The notes: a model not told the origin generated them from the letters alone. A stretch of 64,000 bases of DNA from Candidatus Obscuribacterales bacterium (GCA_020050685.1 JAGVKG010000010.1:1-64000); one strand, 5' to 3'. Positions 9,232 to 18,581 are shown, numbered from the stretch's first letter. Made by a program: numbers and translations.

Positions 9232-10287
9232 ATGACCGAATTAAGCAACGCTCAATTAGCCAAATCATTTGCCGGCAAGTCCGCATTGATAACCGGCGGA
9301 ATGGGCTTTATTGGCTCCAACTTGGCAATTCGTCTTGCCGAACTGGGTGCGAAAGTCACTATTCTCGACGCCATGATTTCTGATTATGGCGGCAATGAGT
9401 TCAATATTTGTCCGGTCAAGGACCAAGTCAAAGTCAATTTCTGCGACATCCGCGATCAGTCGGCAGTGAACTATCTAGTACGTGGACAGGATTTTATTTT
9501 CCACTTGGCTGGACAAGGCTGTCACGTGATGAGCTTGACCAATCCGTTTCCAGATATCGAAATCAATATCACCGGCACTGCCATCATCATGGAAGCCTGC
9601 AAAAAATATAATCCCGATGCCATCGTTGTTTATACTGGCACACGTGGTCAATATGGAGAAGCCGTATCGCTGCCCGTAAATGAAGAGGCACCAACCAACC
9701 CTAAAGGCATTTACGAGATTTCCAATCTGACCGCGGAAAAAATCATCAAAGTCTACAATGATGTACACAATATCCGCTCGGTATTGTTGCGCTTGACCAA
9801 TATATATGGTCCTCGCTCGCAAATGCTCCATTCGCGCTTTGGCGTCGCCAACTGGTTTATGCGTTTAGCAATCGATGACGACACGATTAAAGTATTCGGT
9901 GACGGTTCAAATCTGCGCGATTTCGTTTACGTGGATGACTGTGTCGATGCAATTCTCAAAGCCAGCATCACAGAAAAAGCATATGGCGAGATCTTCAATG
10001 TCGGCTCGGACATTCCAGTAAGCTTCCTCGAACTTGTAACTAAAATTATTGAAGTTGCTAAGACTGGACATTGGGAGTTTGCCGAATTTTCTGCCGAACG
10101 CAAGGCCATGGCAGTTGATGCCTTCTGTTCCGACATCACAAAGATCAAAAAGATTGTCGGATGGCAGCCAACTACGACACTCGAAGAAGGCGTCGCCAAG
10201 ACCATTGAATACTATCGTCAGAACAAGAGCCACTACTGGACAACACCAGAGGCCGTTGAGCGTAAATTAGTCGCCGAGCGCGCCTAA
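9232..10287 (+). CDS. NAD-dependent epimerase/dehydratase (extended SDR)
   Basis: Extended short-chain dehydrogenase of 351 residues acting on a nucleotide sugar. The Rossmann motif GGMGFIGSN lies near residues 23-31. VYTGTRGQYG, RLTNIYGPR and DGSNLRDFVYVDDCVDAI are typical of dTDP-glucose dehydratase/UDP-glucose epimerase relatives. The catalytic YxxxK is changed: Tyr161 is present but position 165 is Asn (YEISN), so either chemistry or substrate differs. The ATG at 9232 has GGAAG at good distance; a GTG at 9217 overlaps that site. Divergent from the aminotransferase operon. Confidence 0.88.
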   Translation: MTELSNAQLAKSFAGKSALITGGMGFIGSNLAIRLAELGAKVTILDAMISDYGGNEFNICPVKDQVKVNFCDIRDQSAVNYLVRGQDFIFHLAGQGCHVMSLTNPFPDIEINITGTAIIMEACKKYNPDAIVVYTGTRGQYGEAVSLPVNEEAPTNPKGIYEISNLTAEKIIKVYNDVHNIRSVLLRLTNIYGPRSQMLHSRFGVANWFMRLAIDDDTIKVFGDGSNLRDFVYVDDCVDAILKASITEKAYGEIFNVGSDIPVSFLELVTKIIEVAKTGHWEFAEFSAERKAMAVDAFCSDITKIKKIVGWQPTTTLEEGVAKTIEYYRQNKSHYWTTPEAVERKLVAERA

Positions 10288-10315
10288 GCTTTCTGCGAAC
10301 CGGTAATCAATTAGT

Positions 10316-11479
10316 CTATTTCACCCAGCTATAGGGATACTCGGGATCGTCAAACTCTTCGGCTTCTGCCACTACGTGCAGTGGTCTAAAAGTATCGACC
10401 ATCACGGCAAGCTCATCGGTCTTAGTCGCACCAAGACTGGCTTCCACGGCACCGGGTTGTGGTCCATGCGGCAGTCCACCAGGATGCATGGTGATTGACG
10501 CTTGGCTGATGCCCTTACGGCTCATAAAATCGCCGCTTACATAATAAAGTACTTCGTCGGACTCGACATTGCTGTGGTTATAGGGCACAGCAATTGCCTG
10601 AGGATGGTAATCGAAAAGCCTAGGCACAAACGAGCAAATCACGAATCCTTGAGCAGCAAAAGTTTGATGCACTGGTGGTGGCATGTGCAGGCGACCGGTA
10701 ATTGGCTCAAAATCACCAATGTTGAAGATGTAGGGATACAAATAACCATCCCAGCCAACTACATCGAAGGGATGATTGGCAAGATGATATTCCATAGTCT
10801 TGTCGGTTGTCTTAATTTGCACAATGAAATCACCTTGCTCATCATGCGTGATCAATTCATTCGGCAAGCGAAAATCGCGAGCGCAATAGGGAGAATGCTC
10901 GAGTAATTGGCCCACCTCGTTGCGATAACGGGCTGGCAGTTCAATATTGTTTGGCGTTTCAATATGCAGAAAGCGCGTGGTGCCGGCAAAGTCGGGATTG
11001 ATCTGATAGATAGTGCCTTTAGGAACTACGATGTAATCACCGGGCATATATGGCAGTCGGCCAAACATGGAATCAAAAGAGCCGGAGCCCTGATGAACAA
11101 AAATAACTTCATCGCGATTGGCATTGCAGAAAAAATAATCCATTGCCTTTTCTGGCAGACTGATACCAATCGTAATGTCATCGTTGGCCAAAACATAACG
11201 TCGACCACTTATCGGATCACCTTTCGGCTGAGCTTTACCCATGACGAAGTGACGATGACGGAAAGCAGCATCTTTGCCGAGCAAGCGCGGCTTTGCCTCT
11301 GCGCCCAGGAGTTCAATCTTCTTCACTGCGGTCGGTGCATTATGTCTGTAAAGAAGAGATTGCGGTCCACTGAAACCACGCACACCGAAAAGATGTTCTT
11401 TGTAAAGGCTGCCATCCGGTTTGCGAAATTGTGTGTGACGCTTTTTTGGAACTTCACCGAGACGATGATAAATTGGCAT
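10316..11479 (-). CDS. hmgA: Homogentisate 1,2-dioxygenase
   Basis: Non-haem iron enzyme of 387 residues opening the ring of homogentisate to maleylacetoacetate in tyrosine/phenylalanine breakdown. Cupin-type sequence with MPIYHRLGEVPKKRHTQFRKPDG, GDYIVVPKGTIY, PPPVHQTF, YNHSNVESDEVLYYVSG and HPGGLPHGPQPGA, matching the shorter bacterial branch of the family. It is the second gene after hppD, with a 23-base gap. Maleylacetoacetate isomerase and fumarylacetoacetase genes are not in this window. Confidence 0.93.
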   Translation of the reverse strand: MPIYHRLGEVPKKRHTQFRKPDGSLYKEHLFGVRGFSGPQSLLYRHNAPTAVKKIELLGAEAKPRLLGKDAAFRHRHFVMGKAQPKGDPISGRRYVLANDDITIGISLPEKAMDYFFCNANRDEVIFVHQGSGSFDSMFGRLPYMPGDYIVVPKGTIYQINPDFAGTTRFLHIETPNNIELPARYRNEVGQLLEHSPYCARDFRLPNELITHDEQGDFIVQIKTTDKTMEYHLANHPFDVVGWDGYLYPYIFNIGDFEPITGRLHMPPPVHQTFAAQGFVICSFVPRLFDYHPQAIAVPYNHSNVESDEVLYYVSGDFMSRKGISQASITMHPGGLPHGPQPGAVEASLGATKTDELAVMVDTFRPLHVVAEAEEFDDPEYPYSWVK

Positions 11480-11502
11480 GACGAATCCTTAAATGTAATC
11501 CT

Positions 11503-12624
11503 TTACAAATTGCCTCTGGCTGCCTGTGCACGCTCGATGGCCTCGAACAATGCCTTAAAGTTTCCTTTGCCAAATCCCTTGGCACCCTTACGTTGAATCA
11601 CTTCAAAGAACAGGGTGGGACGATCTTCAACTGGCTTGGTGAAAATCTGCAGCAAGTATCCGTCGGATTCGCGATCAACCAGAATACCAAGCTTCGCTAA
11701 TTGCTCAATATCTTCATCAATCTTGCCGACACGCTCAGGCAGTGCATCGTAATAAGAACGCGGCACTGTGAGGAACTGCACACCGCGCTTGGTCAATTCA
11801 GCCACAGTCGCAATAATATCTTTTGTGCCAATAGCAATGTGCTGCACACCGGGCGCCAAATAATAATCGAGATATTCTTGAATCTGCGATCTGCCTACGC
11901 CTTCTGCCGGCTCGTTAATTGGCAACTTAATCGTGCCACTCTTGTTTGCCATAACTTTGGAAACCAAAGCAGAGTATTTAGTGCTAATGTCCTTAGCATC
12001 AAAATATTGGTAAACGTAGAAGCCAAAGACTTTCTTGTAATAGTCAACCCAAGTTTCCATCGCCTCGGTTTCAACATTGCCGACCACGTGGTCAACATAT
12101 GTCAGGCCAATGCCTTCTGATGTTTTGGTCATTGGCTTGAATGATGGTGCAAATGCACCCTTGTAGTTTTCTCTTTCGATAAATGAATGGACGGTATCAC
12201 CATAAGTCTTCACCGAAGCACTCTTAAAGACACCATCTTCGCCTTCGTGAATTTGCAAATCGCTAACACTTTTGGCACCGCGTGCCAAAGCTGCTTCGTA
12301 ACATTTTTGCGCATCACGTACTTTGAAAGCAATGTTTTTGACGCCGTCTCCGTGACGATGAACATGTTCGGCAATTGGATGACGCGGCGAAAGAGCGCTC
12401 GTCAACACAAGCGTGACATTATTTTGTTTAAGCACATATGAGCACTTTTCTCGGTCGCCGGTTTCCGGCCCGCGATAAGCAGTCACATCAAATCCAAAAC
12501 CACGGTTGTAAAAATACGCAGCTTGAAGAGCGTTACCGACGTAAAATTCGATGTGATCAAAACCATCGATTGGGATTTCATCAACCTTGGACAGGGAATC
12601 CACTTCGACTTTTTCTTTGACCAT
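11503..12624 (-). CDS. hppD: 4-hydroxyphenylpyruvate dioxygenase
   Basis: Iron(II) dioxygenase of 373 residues converting 4-hydroxyphenylpyruvate to homogentisate, the substrate of the next gene. Two vicinal-oxygen-chelate domains: the first has FDHIEFYVGNALQAAYFY, the second carries the metal ligands (His in YVDHVVGNV, His in GVQHIAIGT, Glu in LFFEVIQRKGAKGFGKGNF). The ATG at 12624 has AGAGG eight bases upstream; an earlier in-frame start at 12687 would add 21 unrelated residues. Homogentisate also feeds quinone and tocopherol synthesis in cyanobacteria, but hmgA alongside argues for catabolism. Confidence 0.95.
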   Translation of the reverse strand: MVKEKVEVDSLSKVDEIPIDGFDHIEFYVGNALQAAYFYNRGFGFDVTAYRGPETGDREKCSYVLKQNNVTLVLTSALSPRHPIAEHVHRHGDGVKNIAFKVRDAQKCYEAALARGAKSVSDLQIHEGEDGVFKSASVKTYGDTVHSFIERENYKGAFAPSFKPMTKTSEGIGLTYVDHVVGNVETEAMETWVDYYKKVFGFYVYQYFDAKDISTKYSALVSKVMANKSGTIKLPINEPAEGVGRSQIQEYLDYYLAPGVQHIAIGTKDIIATVAELTKRGVQFLTVPRSYYDALPERVGKIDEDIEQLAKLGILVDRESDGYLLQIFTKPVEDRPTLFFEVIQRKGAKGFGKGNFKALFEAIERAQAARGNL

Positions 12625-12718
12625 TGCCAAAACCTCTAAATCTTTTGCAAGCGTTGCCTGTCCAAATTGCTGGCATCTTGCCAACATGGCACTACGAGCA
12701 ATATTTTACCGCTTTCAG

Positions 12719-13396
12719 CTAATTTTTTCTGGCAAGCGCTTCGGAAAAGATTTTGTTGGCTTCCGGATTTTCCGGCTCTTGATCAAGCACCAACTTGATG
12801 TGATCAAGCGCTTCGGAGGAATGCGGATCGAGGACAAACAATGCCTTAGCCAAACCAAGATGCGCCGGGGCAAAGTTTGCCGAAAGCTTGAGCATCTCGC
12901 GATACTTTTCAATTGCCGCTTTTGCATCGCCACCGGTGCGCAAGGATTCAGCCAGCTTGAAAAGATAAATGGCATTGAACTTCGAATTGCCAATGGCGTC
13001 TTGATAATACTTGACGGCTTCTTTTTTCTTGCCGAATTTATCTTCGACTTGTCCCATCATGAAATAGATGGTGCTTGTACCAGGATATTTTTTGATCAAA
13101 TCCTTCAGTTCAGCCATGGCTTTTTTCTCGTTACCGGCAATTGCCGTGCGCCAGGCATGCAGGCAACCGTCGGAAACTGCCGGCATGGCATCGAATTTGT
13201 AACCGTCCTCTGGAACCAGCTCACGCTCGGGCTCAAGCCCCGGATGCAATTTAACAGCACCAGTCGTAACTTCTTTCAACCCGGATTGGGAAGGTGTAAC
13301 GTTTGTTGAACAACCAGCCAAATAAATAGCACCAGATATGCCCGCACATAAAATGAGAGAGCGCAAAACAGTCATTTTCATATCAAGGTTTTTCAT
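12719..13396 (-). CDS. TPR-repeat lipoprotein
   Basis: Exported protein of 225 residues. The signal peptide ends in a lipobox (YLAGC), so Cys29 should be lipid-modified. The rest is helical with TPR-type repeats, for example AAIEKYREMLKLSANFAPAHLGLAKALF. Role is probably scaffolding in the envelope; nothing more can be said. Its ATG overlaps the end of the preceding TPR gene by four bases (ATGA), so the pair is one operon. Confidence 0.8.
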   Translation of the reverse strand: MKNLDMKMTVLRSLILCAGISGAIYLAGCSTNVTPSQSGLKEVTTGAVKLHPGLEPERELVPEDGYKFDAMPAVSDGCLHAWRTAIAGNEKKAMAELKDLIKKYPGTSTIYFMMGQVEDKFGKKKEAVKYYQDAIGNSKFNAIYLFKLAESLRTGGDAKAAIEKYREMLKLSANFAPAHLGLAKALFVLDPHSSEALDHIKLVLDQEPENPEANKIFSEALARKN

Positions 13397-14151
13397 GGCA
13401 GAAGTGGTGTGTGTCCTGCACCACGACCGGCGTGTGCATCTTTATTTTTGGATGCGGCAAGGTTTTTCGCTTCGTTGGCGCGAGCAACAGACTCAGGCAA
13501 CGGTGGCGGCACCACATCAAGCTCATCTTCCGAGGTTATGCCTTTGGCATTAATCTCATCGTATTTGGCCTTACTAAGCAAATAGTGAATACGTGCATTT
13601 ACCTTTGCTTTGTACTTATCCGGAACAGAGTTTTGAAAAATCAAATCAATCAGTTCACGAGCGGCTTGATAAAATTCGCCTTGCTTTTCTTGAATCTCCG
13701 AAAGCGCCACGCGCAACATCAAATCGTTTGGCTTTTCTTGTTTCAGAGTCTTCAGCCTGGTAACTGCTGTTTCCAGCTGCGCTGGGTCAGCCCCGATAAT
13801 TGAAAGTTGATGGTATGCCAAGTTATACGCTGGATCGATTTGCGTCGTCTCCAGATATTCGTGCGCGGCTTCTTTATTTCGTCCGGATTTGCGCAAAAGC
13901 TCTGCCAAAGTGTAGTGCGCTTTGGCATCAGTAGGATTGGCTTCTGCATTAGCACGCGCTTGTCGTAATTCCTCTGCACTAATTGTCTGATTAGCAGCAA
14001 TGGCAATCGGTCTTTGACCATTTGCAGAATTAGCATTGGATTGCGCAAATGCGTTAGGTGCCACAGAAGAAAACGCCAGCGTAAGCGAAATTCCCATCGC
14101 GATACGCGAGCCACTAAATTGCTTATTCGCTGTGCCAGCCATAAACTGCAC
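13393..14151 (-). CDS. Exported TPR-repeat protein
   Basis: 252 residues. A signal peptide ends near AFA-QS, followed by about three TPR units (AKAHYTLAELLRKSGRNKEAAHEY and following) and a low-complexity tail. The GTG at 14151 has AGGAG nine bases upstream. It is the first gene of a two-gene operon with the TPR lipoprotein and sits behind a near-consensus promoter. Function unknown. Confidence 0.8.
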   Translation of the reverse strand: MQFMAGTANKQFSGSRIAMGISLTLAFSSVAPNAFAQSNANSANGQRPIAIAANQTISAEELRQARANAEANPTDAKAHYTLAELLRKSGRNKEAAHEYLETTQIDPAYNLAYHQLSIIGADPAQLETAVTRLKTLKQEKPNDLMLRVALSEIQEKQGEFYQAARELIDLIFQNSVPDKYKAKVNARIHYLLSKAKYDEINAKGITSEDELDVVPPPLPESVARANEAKNLAASKNKDAHAGRGAGHTPLLP

Positions 14152-14196
14152 TTGCTCTAGCTCCTAAAAGGACCATCCAAAATACAAGGATTCTCT

Positions 14197-14225
14197 ATTA
14201 CAGGAGACATGCGGGAATTTGTCAA
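14197..14225 (-). promoter_or_regulatory. Sigma-70 promoter of the TPR operon
   Basis: Minus strand: TTGACA (14225-14220), a 17-base spacer, and TGTAAT (14202-14197). Ideal spacing, perfect -35 and 5 of 6 at -10, about 45 bases before the GTG at 14151. Confidence 0.65.
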
Positions 14226-14239
14226 CAGAGATATTTTAA

Positions 14240-14545
14240 TTACACTTTGCGAATTGTCAGGCAAAAGAAGCCAAGCGATAGCGAATTCGCGCTGGACACG
14301 GGATCCTGACTCTCGTCGACCATCTGAATAGACTGAAGAATTTCATGACCTTCCTGACGAATGCTGGTTGTCACGCTTTCCACTGGTTCACCAGGGTCCA
14401 GCAAAACCTTTACAACTTCGCCGGCTTGCATTTTGTCCAGGAAGAGTTTGGTTTTGACAAAATTCATCGGGCAAGCGACACCGCGCAAATTCAATTCGCG
14501 CACTGTATTTTTGCCAGACTCGTTGCTTGCAGAAAGATCACTCAT
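14240..14545 (-). CDS. tusA: TusA-family sulfur carrier
   Basis: 101 residues with the family signature: LNLRGVACPMNFVKTKLFLDKM contains the Cys-Pro pair whose Cys carries persulfide sulfur. PGEPVESVTTSIRQEGHEIL completes the two-helix, four-strand fold. It could pass sulfur to tRNA thiolation, cofactors or an uncharacterised acceptor. It is followed by a roughly 17-residue C-terminal extension and lies 15 bases after a cysteine-rich gene, which suggests a dedicated partner. Confidence 0.85.
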   Translation of the reverse strand: MSDLSASNESGKNTVRELNLRGVACPMNFVKTKLFLDKMQAGEVVKVLLDPGEPVESVTTSIRQEGHEILQSIQMVDESQDPVSSANSLSLGFFCLTIRKV

Positions 14546-14560
14546 CGACGAGGCATTCTC

Positions 14561-14842
14561 CTATGAAAAACAAATACAGTTGTCGCATTCCAAACATTGG
14601 CATTCTTGGTTCCATTTTTTTGCGAAGCACTCTCGATTGAGAATGTACGGGCGAATTGCGGCAAGCACTTCCGCTTGTGATTTACCTGATTGAGCACCGA
14701 GACATACAAGGCAACTCATCGACTCGACATTGCCGACTGCCAAATTGACCAATTGCTTTCTCAAACACAAAGTTGCACCACATGCTTGGCATTTGCCAGC
14801 CGGGTTGAATTCAACTTCATTAGAGTTCTCTATATTTGCCAC
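14561..14842 (-). CDS. Small cysteine-rich protein next to TusA
   Basis: 93 residues containing about eleven cysteines: CQAC and C near the N-terminus, CLVC in the middle, and a C-terminal cluster C-x-C-x2-C-x2-C-x-C (CQCLECDNCIC). The arrangement suggests metal or Fe-S binding, or sulfur relay. No signal peptide. It is upstream of and apparently in operon with tusA. I do not recognise the family. Confidence 0.6.
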   Translation of the reverse strand: MANIENSNEVEFNPAGKCQACGATLCLRKQLVNLAVGNVESMSCLVCLGAQSGKSQAEVLAAIRPYILNRECFAKKWNQECQCLECDNCICFS

Positions 14843-15027
14843 CAGATTTTCTCTTCGCGCTTGTCAACGATTTTCTCCATACATTATCACAAGAACTAAA
14901 ACAGGTTTTAACGGCGGGAGGTCGGACAGGCGACGCCAAGCGGTTTTGAAGCGGTTATTCTTAAGAGACGAGCTTATGCGCAGCTTACTTTTATTCTTAA
15001 GCGTTTCTCACCAGGAATTCATACTCA

Positions 15028-16491
15028 ATGCCGAATGGACAAGGCAATTTCAAAGGCGAATTTCGCACAGAAAAAGATCACTTGGGCGAAATCCTCATTC
15101 CTCAAGAAGTACTTTGGGGTGTACAAACTGCGCGCGCCCAAGAAGTTTTTCACAAGCTGGATTTCAATCCGCATCCTCGCTTGCTGGAAGCAATTGTCCA
15201 AGTAAAGAAAGCCTGTGCACAGGCAAATTTGCGCGGCGGACGGTTGCACGCAAGCCTAGCAAAAACCATTGAACAGGCTTGCAACGAAATTCTGCAAGGA
15301 CAGTTTCGCGATCAATTCATTGTCAGCCCGCTCGCCGGTGCCGAAGCATACTGCGCCAATGTCAATGAAGTAATAGCCAATCGCGCCGCACGAATTCTCG
15401 GCAAAGAGCCGGGCAAATACTTGCTTGTACATCCTGATCTACATATATCAATGGCGCAGTCTGCCAATGATGTTTTTCCGACAGCCATGCGAATTGCAAT
15501 TTTGCTTTCACTCAAGGATTTGGAGCGCGTGCTCTTGGATCTGGAAAGATTGTTGCGCAGAAAGTCACTTGAGTTCGATCGCGTGATCAAGACCGGTCGC
15601 ACCCATTTGCAAGACAGCCTGCCAATTACTATGGGCCAGGAATTCAATGCTTACGGTTCGACAATCCAACGCGGCTACCAGCGAATTCGCAATGCGGCGG
15701 CAAGCTTGCATGAGGTGAACCTTGGTGGCACTTTCATTGGCACCGGACTGGGAGCCGAAACTGAATTTGCACCACAGGCAGTACAACTCTTAAGCCTCTA
15801 CACGGGTCTGCCACTTAAGATTGCAGATGATCATTGTCGAATCAGTCAGTCGATGGCCGACTTTTTGGAAGTCTCCTCAAGTCTCAAACAACTCGCCATA
15901 GATCTGATCAAAATAGCAAACGACATTCGTCTTTTAGCTTCAGGGCCGAGTGCCGGTCTTTCAGAAATTCAATTGCCTGGATACGGCATAAGAACCGCCG
16001 AACTTCTGCCGGACGTCTTACCGTATCGCGTTTTTCCAGCGGTTGCCGAGCTTCTGTGTATGGTGGCATACGAAGTTGTCGGCAATGACACCGCTTGTGC
16101 ACTGGCTGCACAAGCCGGGCAACTGGAAACAAATAACATGTCGCCGGCTATTTGCAAAAGTATATTCGCGTCTTTAGATTCATTGTCACAAGCGCTGATG
16201 ATTTTCAATCAGCATTGCATTTCCGGAATTACAGCCAACTCACCGCGCTGCCGAGAATTTTTGGAAGCAAGCGGCGCGGTCAGCTTGGCGATTGCTTCGC
16301 ATCTCGGGCAAGAGGTTGCTGCCAACCTGACAAAGGAAGCGCTGACACAAGACAAGTCCATCAAACAATTGGTCAGCGAAAAAGAGATCATGCCAAACGA
16401 ACTTGTGGAAGCGCTCTTGCACCACAAAGCCTTGGCACGCTTCACTCGCCCCGGCATTATCCCGAGCACCACCGGCGATACCACTGTTTAG
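15028..16491 (+). CDS. Aspartase/fumarase superfamily protein with altered signature
   Basis: 487 residues, collinear with aspartate ammonia-lyase and class II fumarase. Present: GVQTARAQEVF, SMAQSANDVFPTAM, TGRTHLQDSLPITMGQEF and LLASGPSAGLSEIQLP. The superfamily signature GSSxMPxKxNP, which carries the catalytic serine, should follow directly, but the sequence reads GYGIRTAELLPDVLPY (about residues 316-331) with no such loop. The reading frame is open and well conserved on both sides, so this is not a frameshift. It may have a new activity or a non-catalytic role. Single gene; AGGAA precedes the ATG. Confidence 0.8.
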   Translation: MPNGQGNFKGEFRTEKDHLGEILIPQEVLWGVQTARAQEVFHKLDFNPHPRLLEAIVQVKKACAQANLRGGRLHASLAKTIEQACNEILQGQFRDQFIVSPLAGAEAYCANVNEVIANRAARILGKEPGKYLLVHPDLHISMAQSANDVFPTAMRIAILLSLKDLERVLLDLERLLRRKSLEFDRVIKTGRTHLQDSLPITMGQEFNAYGSTIQRGYQRIRNAAASLHEVNLGGTFIGTGLGAETEFAPQAVQLLSLYTGLPLKIADDHCRISQSMADFLEVSSSLKQLAIDLIKIANDIRLLASGPSAGLSEIQLPGYGIRTAELLPDVLPYRVFPAVAELLCMVAYEVVGNDTACALAAQAGQLETNNMSPAICKSIFASLDSLSQALMIFNQHCISGITANSPRCREFLEASGAVSLAIASHLGQEVAANLTKEALTQDKSIKQLVSEKEIMPNELVEALLHHKALARFTRPGIIPSTTGDTTV

Positions 16492-16493
16492 CC

Positions 16494-16521
16494 GTAGGGG
16501 TCAGGCATGCCTGACCCGCAG
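16494..16521. repeat. Palindromic GTAGGGGT repeat
   Basis: GTAGGGGTCAGGCA-TGCCTGACCC: a perfect 20-base palindrome at 16498-16517, starting three bases after a stop codon. The GTAGGGGT lead-in is shared with the element inside the LysR gene at 36875. It may also end transcription, although no T run follows. Confidence 0.55.
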
Positions 16522-16751
16522 TAACTACCGGGCATCCACGCCGATCGCTGCGGGCGAGGCGCACATCGGGATTTTTCCGACAAGTTAATGACAACTTTTA
16601 TATACAATCTAAACAAAGAAATATATAACTTACAACTCAGGCGGTTCTCACATGATCTAGTTACCATTAGGTACTGACTGCCTTGAACTTAGTGCAGCGC
16701 GACCACAACCTGACAGGTTGTCATAGTGCTAAAGATGAGGACCGACGAAAT

Positions 16752-17423
16752 ATGCTGAGCGGTTATTGTTTTGAGATGCTGATTGGTTGCATGTCAGCAG
16801 GCAAATCATCTGAACTTATCCGGCGTGTAGAGCGTGCGCGGCTCGCCTACTTGCCAACCGTGATTGTTCGTCCCGCATTGGACACACGTTCAAAACCAAA
16901 CCTGGTTGAATCACGCAACGGACTCAATTCGCAAGCTATCGTTGTTGAAACGGCAAGGGACATTCTCAAGTACTCCTCGCAAGCAGTTGTCATTGGCATT
17001 GATGAGTGCCAATTTTTTGACAACGACATAATTGAAGTTGTCCAAATTCTGCTTTTGCAAAAGAAAAAGGTGATTGCCTCAGGCCTCGACCTTGACTACC
17101 GCGGCAAGCCCTTCGGTCCAGTTCCACATCTTCTGGCGTTAGCTGATCGCATCGACAAACTTCTAGCCGTTTGCCGCAAGTGCGGATCCGATTTTGCTTG
17201 CCGCACGCAACGCATCGTACAATCAAACGAACAGATTCTCGTCGGCGATCTTCAATACGAAGCTCGCTGCATTCATTGTTTCGAACCCCCATCGGAATTT
17301 CAACTCAAGCTCGATCTAGATGAGCCGGGATCAGATGACGATGAATTCGGACCTGATGAGGTAACGACAGAACAATTCGCACCAATTTCCTCTCCTATTA
17401 CTACTTTCTCTGTTGCCCCGTGA
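16752..17423 (+). CDS. tdk: Thymidine kinase (type II)
   Basis: Phosphorylates thymidine with ATP in pyrimidine salvage. 223 residues. The P-loop region reads LIGCMSAGKSSELIRR; the DECQFF segment is the Walker B/catalytic part (IGIDECQFFDND); GLDLDYRGKPFGP is the lasso region; and CRKC plus CIHC bind structural zinc. An acidic tail of about 35 residues after CIHC is extra to the family core. The ATG at 16752 is preceded by AGGA; a TTG at 16683 would add an unrelated segment. Nine bases before the next gene. Confidence 0.93.
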   Translation: MLSGYCFEMLIGCMSAGKSSELIRRVERARLAYLPTVIVRPALDTRSKPNLVESRNGLNSQAIVVETARDILKYSSQAVVIGIDECQFFDNDIIEVVQILLLQKKKVIASGLDLDYRGKPFGPVPHLLALADRIDKLLAVCRKCGSDFACRTQRIVQSNEQILVGDLQYEARCIHCFEPPSEFQLKLDLDEPGSDDDEFGPDEVTTEQFAPISSPITTFSVAP

Positions 17424-17432
17424 TTTTTCTCA

Positions 17433-18581
17433 ATGACGAATGCCACCACAGCATCTGCTCGCTCAACTCTGCGCCGTATTAAGAAGCAGATTCTCGGTGC
17501 TGTCGGCGCACACTATCTGCCGAAGTTTTTGAGTAGACGCATAGTTGCAGCTGGCATTCGCCCGGACGAATTGGAAGGCGTGTTACGCCAGTCAAAAAAT
17601 TTCGATAACCTTTCACATCTTTTCGCCGCAGTTCAAGAAGCGCGCGAAAGCAAAGGACGTTACTGGTACGAACTGGGGCTCAAACCAAAGTCAAAAGACT
17701 ATTTGCTCAACTCAGCAATCTGGGGATTTTATGCGTCAGTTTTAAGCACAGACGATCCGGACTTTCAGAGAAACACTTATAACAACTGCGCCAAAAGTTA
17801 CGCGCTGGCTGCACCACATTTTAAATATCCCGCTCAGCAAATAGATATCCCTTGTACAACAAACACATTGAAGGGATATATACGCCTGCCTGTAGCCGAT
17901 TCAAAAGCAGCCAAGCTCGAGATTCTGCAAAGACAATACCCATGCGTAATCTTGATCAATGGTTTCAATTCCAGCAAAGAAGAATTGTTCTTTGTTGAGA
18001 ATTCCTTTCTCAATCAGAAGATAGCCACGCTAAGTTTTGATCATGCCGGCATTGGCGAAAGCGTCCAAACGAGCCGCGAATCGCTCGACCTATCCGCGCT
18101 TGGCAATGCACTGCGTATCTGCATTCAGTCCATGCCGCAAATTGATCCCCATCGCGTTGCTGTCTATGGCGCAAGCCTTGGTGGCGCGGTCGCTCTCAAT
18201 TTAGCAGCAGAATTCCCAGATCACTATAAGGCAGTGGCAAGCCTTTCTGCACCATACGATTTAGCCAGCCGCCTGGATGTCCTTTTGCTCAGCTCTTGGC
18301 GCCAAGTCAATTACCTCATGTCCAACGACGAGCAAGTGATTCACGAATTGGCTCGCAAATTGTCTCTCAAGAATTCTCTAGGCAACGTAAAGTCATCAAC
18401 ATTGATCATTTCCGGCGGTAAAGATCGCCTGGCTGGAAAAATCGATGGACAACAAATTTACGATCAAGTTTCAGCACAGGACAAAAAATTACTAATTTGC
18501 CCAAGAGCACGGCACGGCTGTTACGAAATGATGCCGTCATTGCGCTATGAAATTGCTCAATGGATTAAGCAACGAATTTAA
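17433..18581 (+). CDS. Alpha/beta hydrolase (FrsA/DUF1100-like)
   Basis: 382 residues. A helical N-terminal cap (about 1-140) leads into an alpha/beta hydrolase core with nucleophile GASLGG, an acidic residue in SGGKDRLAG and His in RARHGCYE. This layout resembles the FrsA or pseudooxynicotine-hydrolase-like branch. No signal peptide; substrate unknown. It follows tdk by nine bases and is probably co-transcribed, though the functions show no link. Confidence 0.78.
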   Translation: MTNATTASARSTLRRIKKQILGAVGAHYLPKFLSRRIVAAGIRPDELEGVLRQSKNFDNLSHLFAAVQEARESKGRYWYELGLKPKSKDYLLNSAIWGFYASVLSTDDPDFQRNTYNNCAKSYALAAPHFKYPAQQIDIPCTTNTLKGYIRLPVADSKAAKLEILQRQYPCVILINGFNSSKEELFFVENSFLNQKIATLSFDHAGIGESVQTSRESLDLSALGNALRICIQSMPQIDPHRVAVYGASLGGAVALNLAAEFPDHYKAVASLSAPYDLASRLDVLLLSSWRQVNYLMSNDEQVIHELARKLSLKNSLGNVKSSTLIISGGKDRLAGKIDGQQIYDQVSAQDKKLLICPRARHGCYEMMPSLRYEIAQWIKQRI

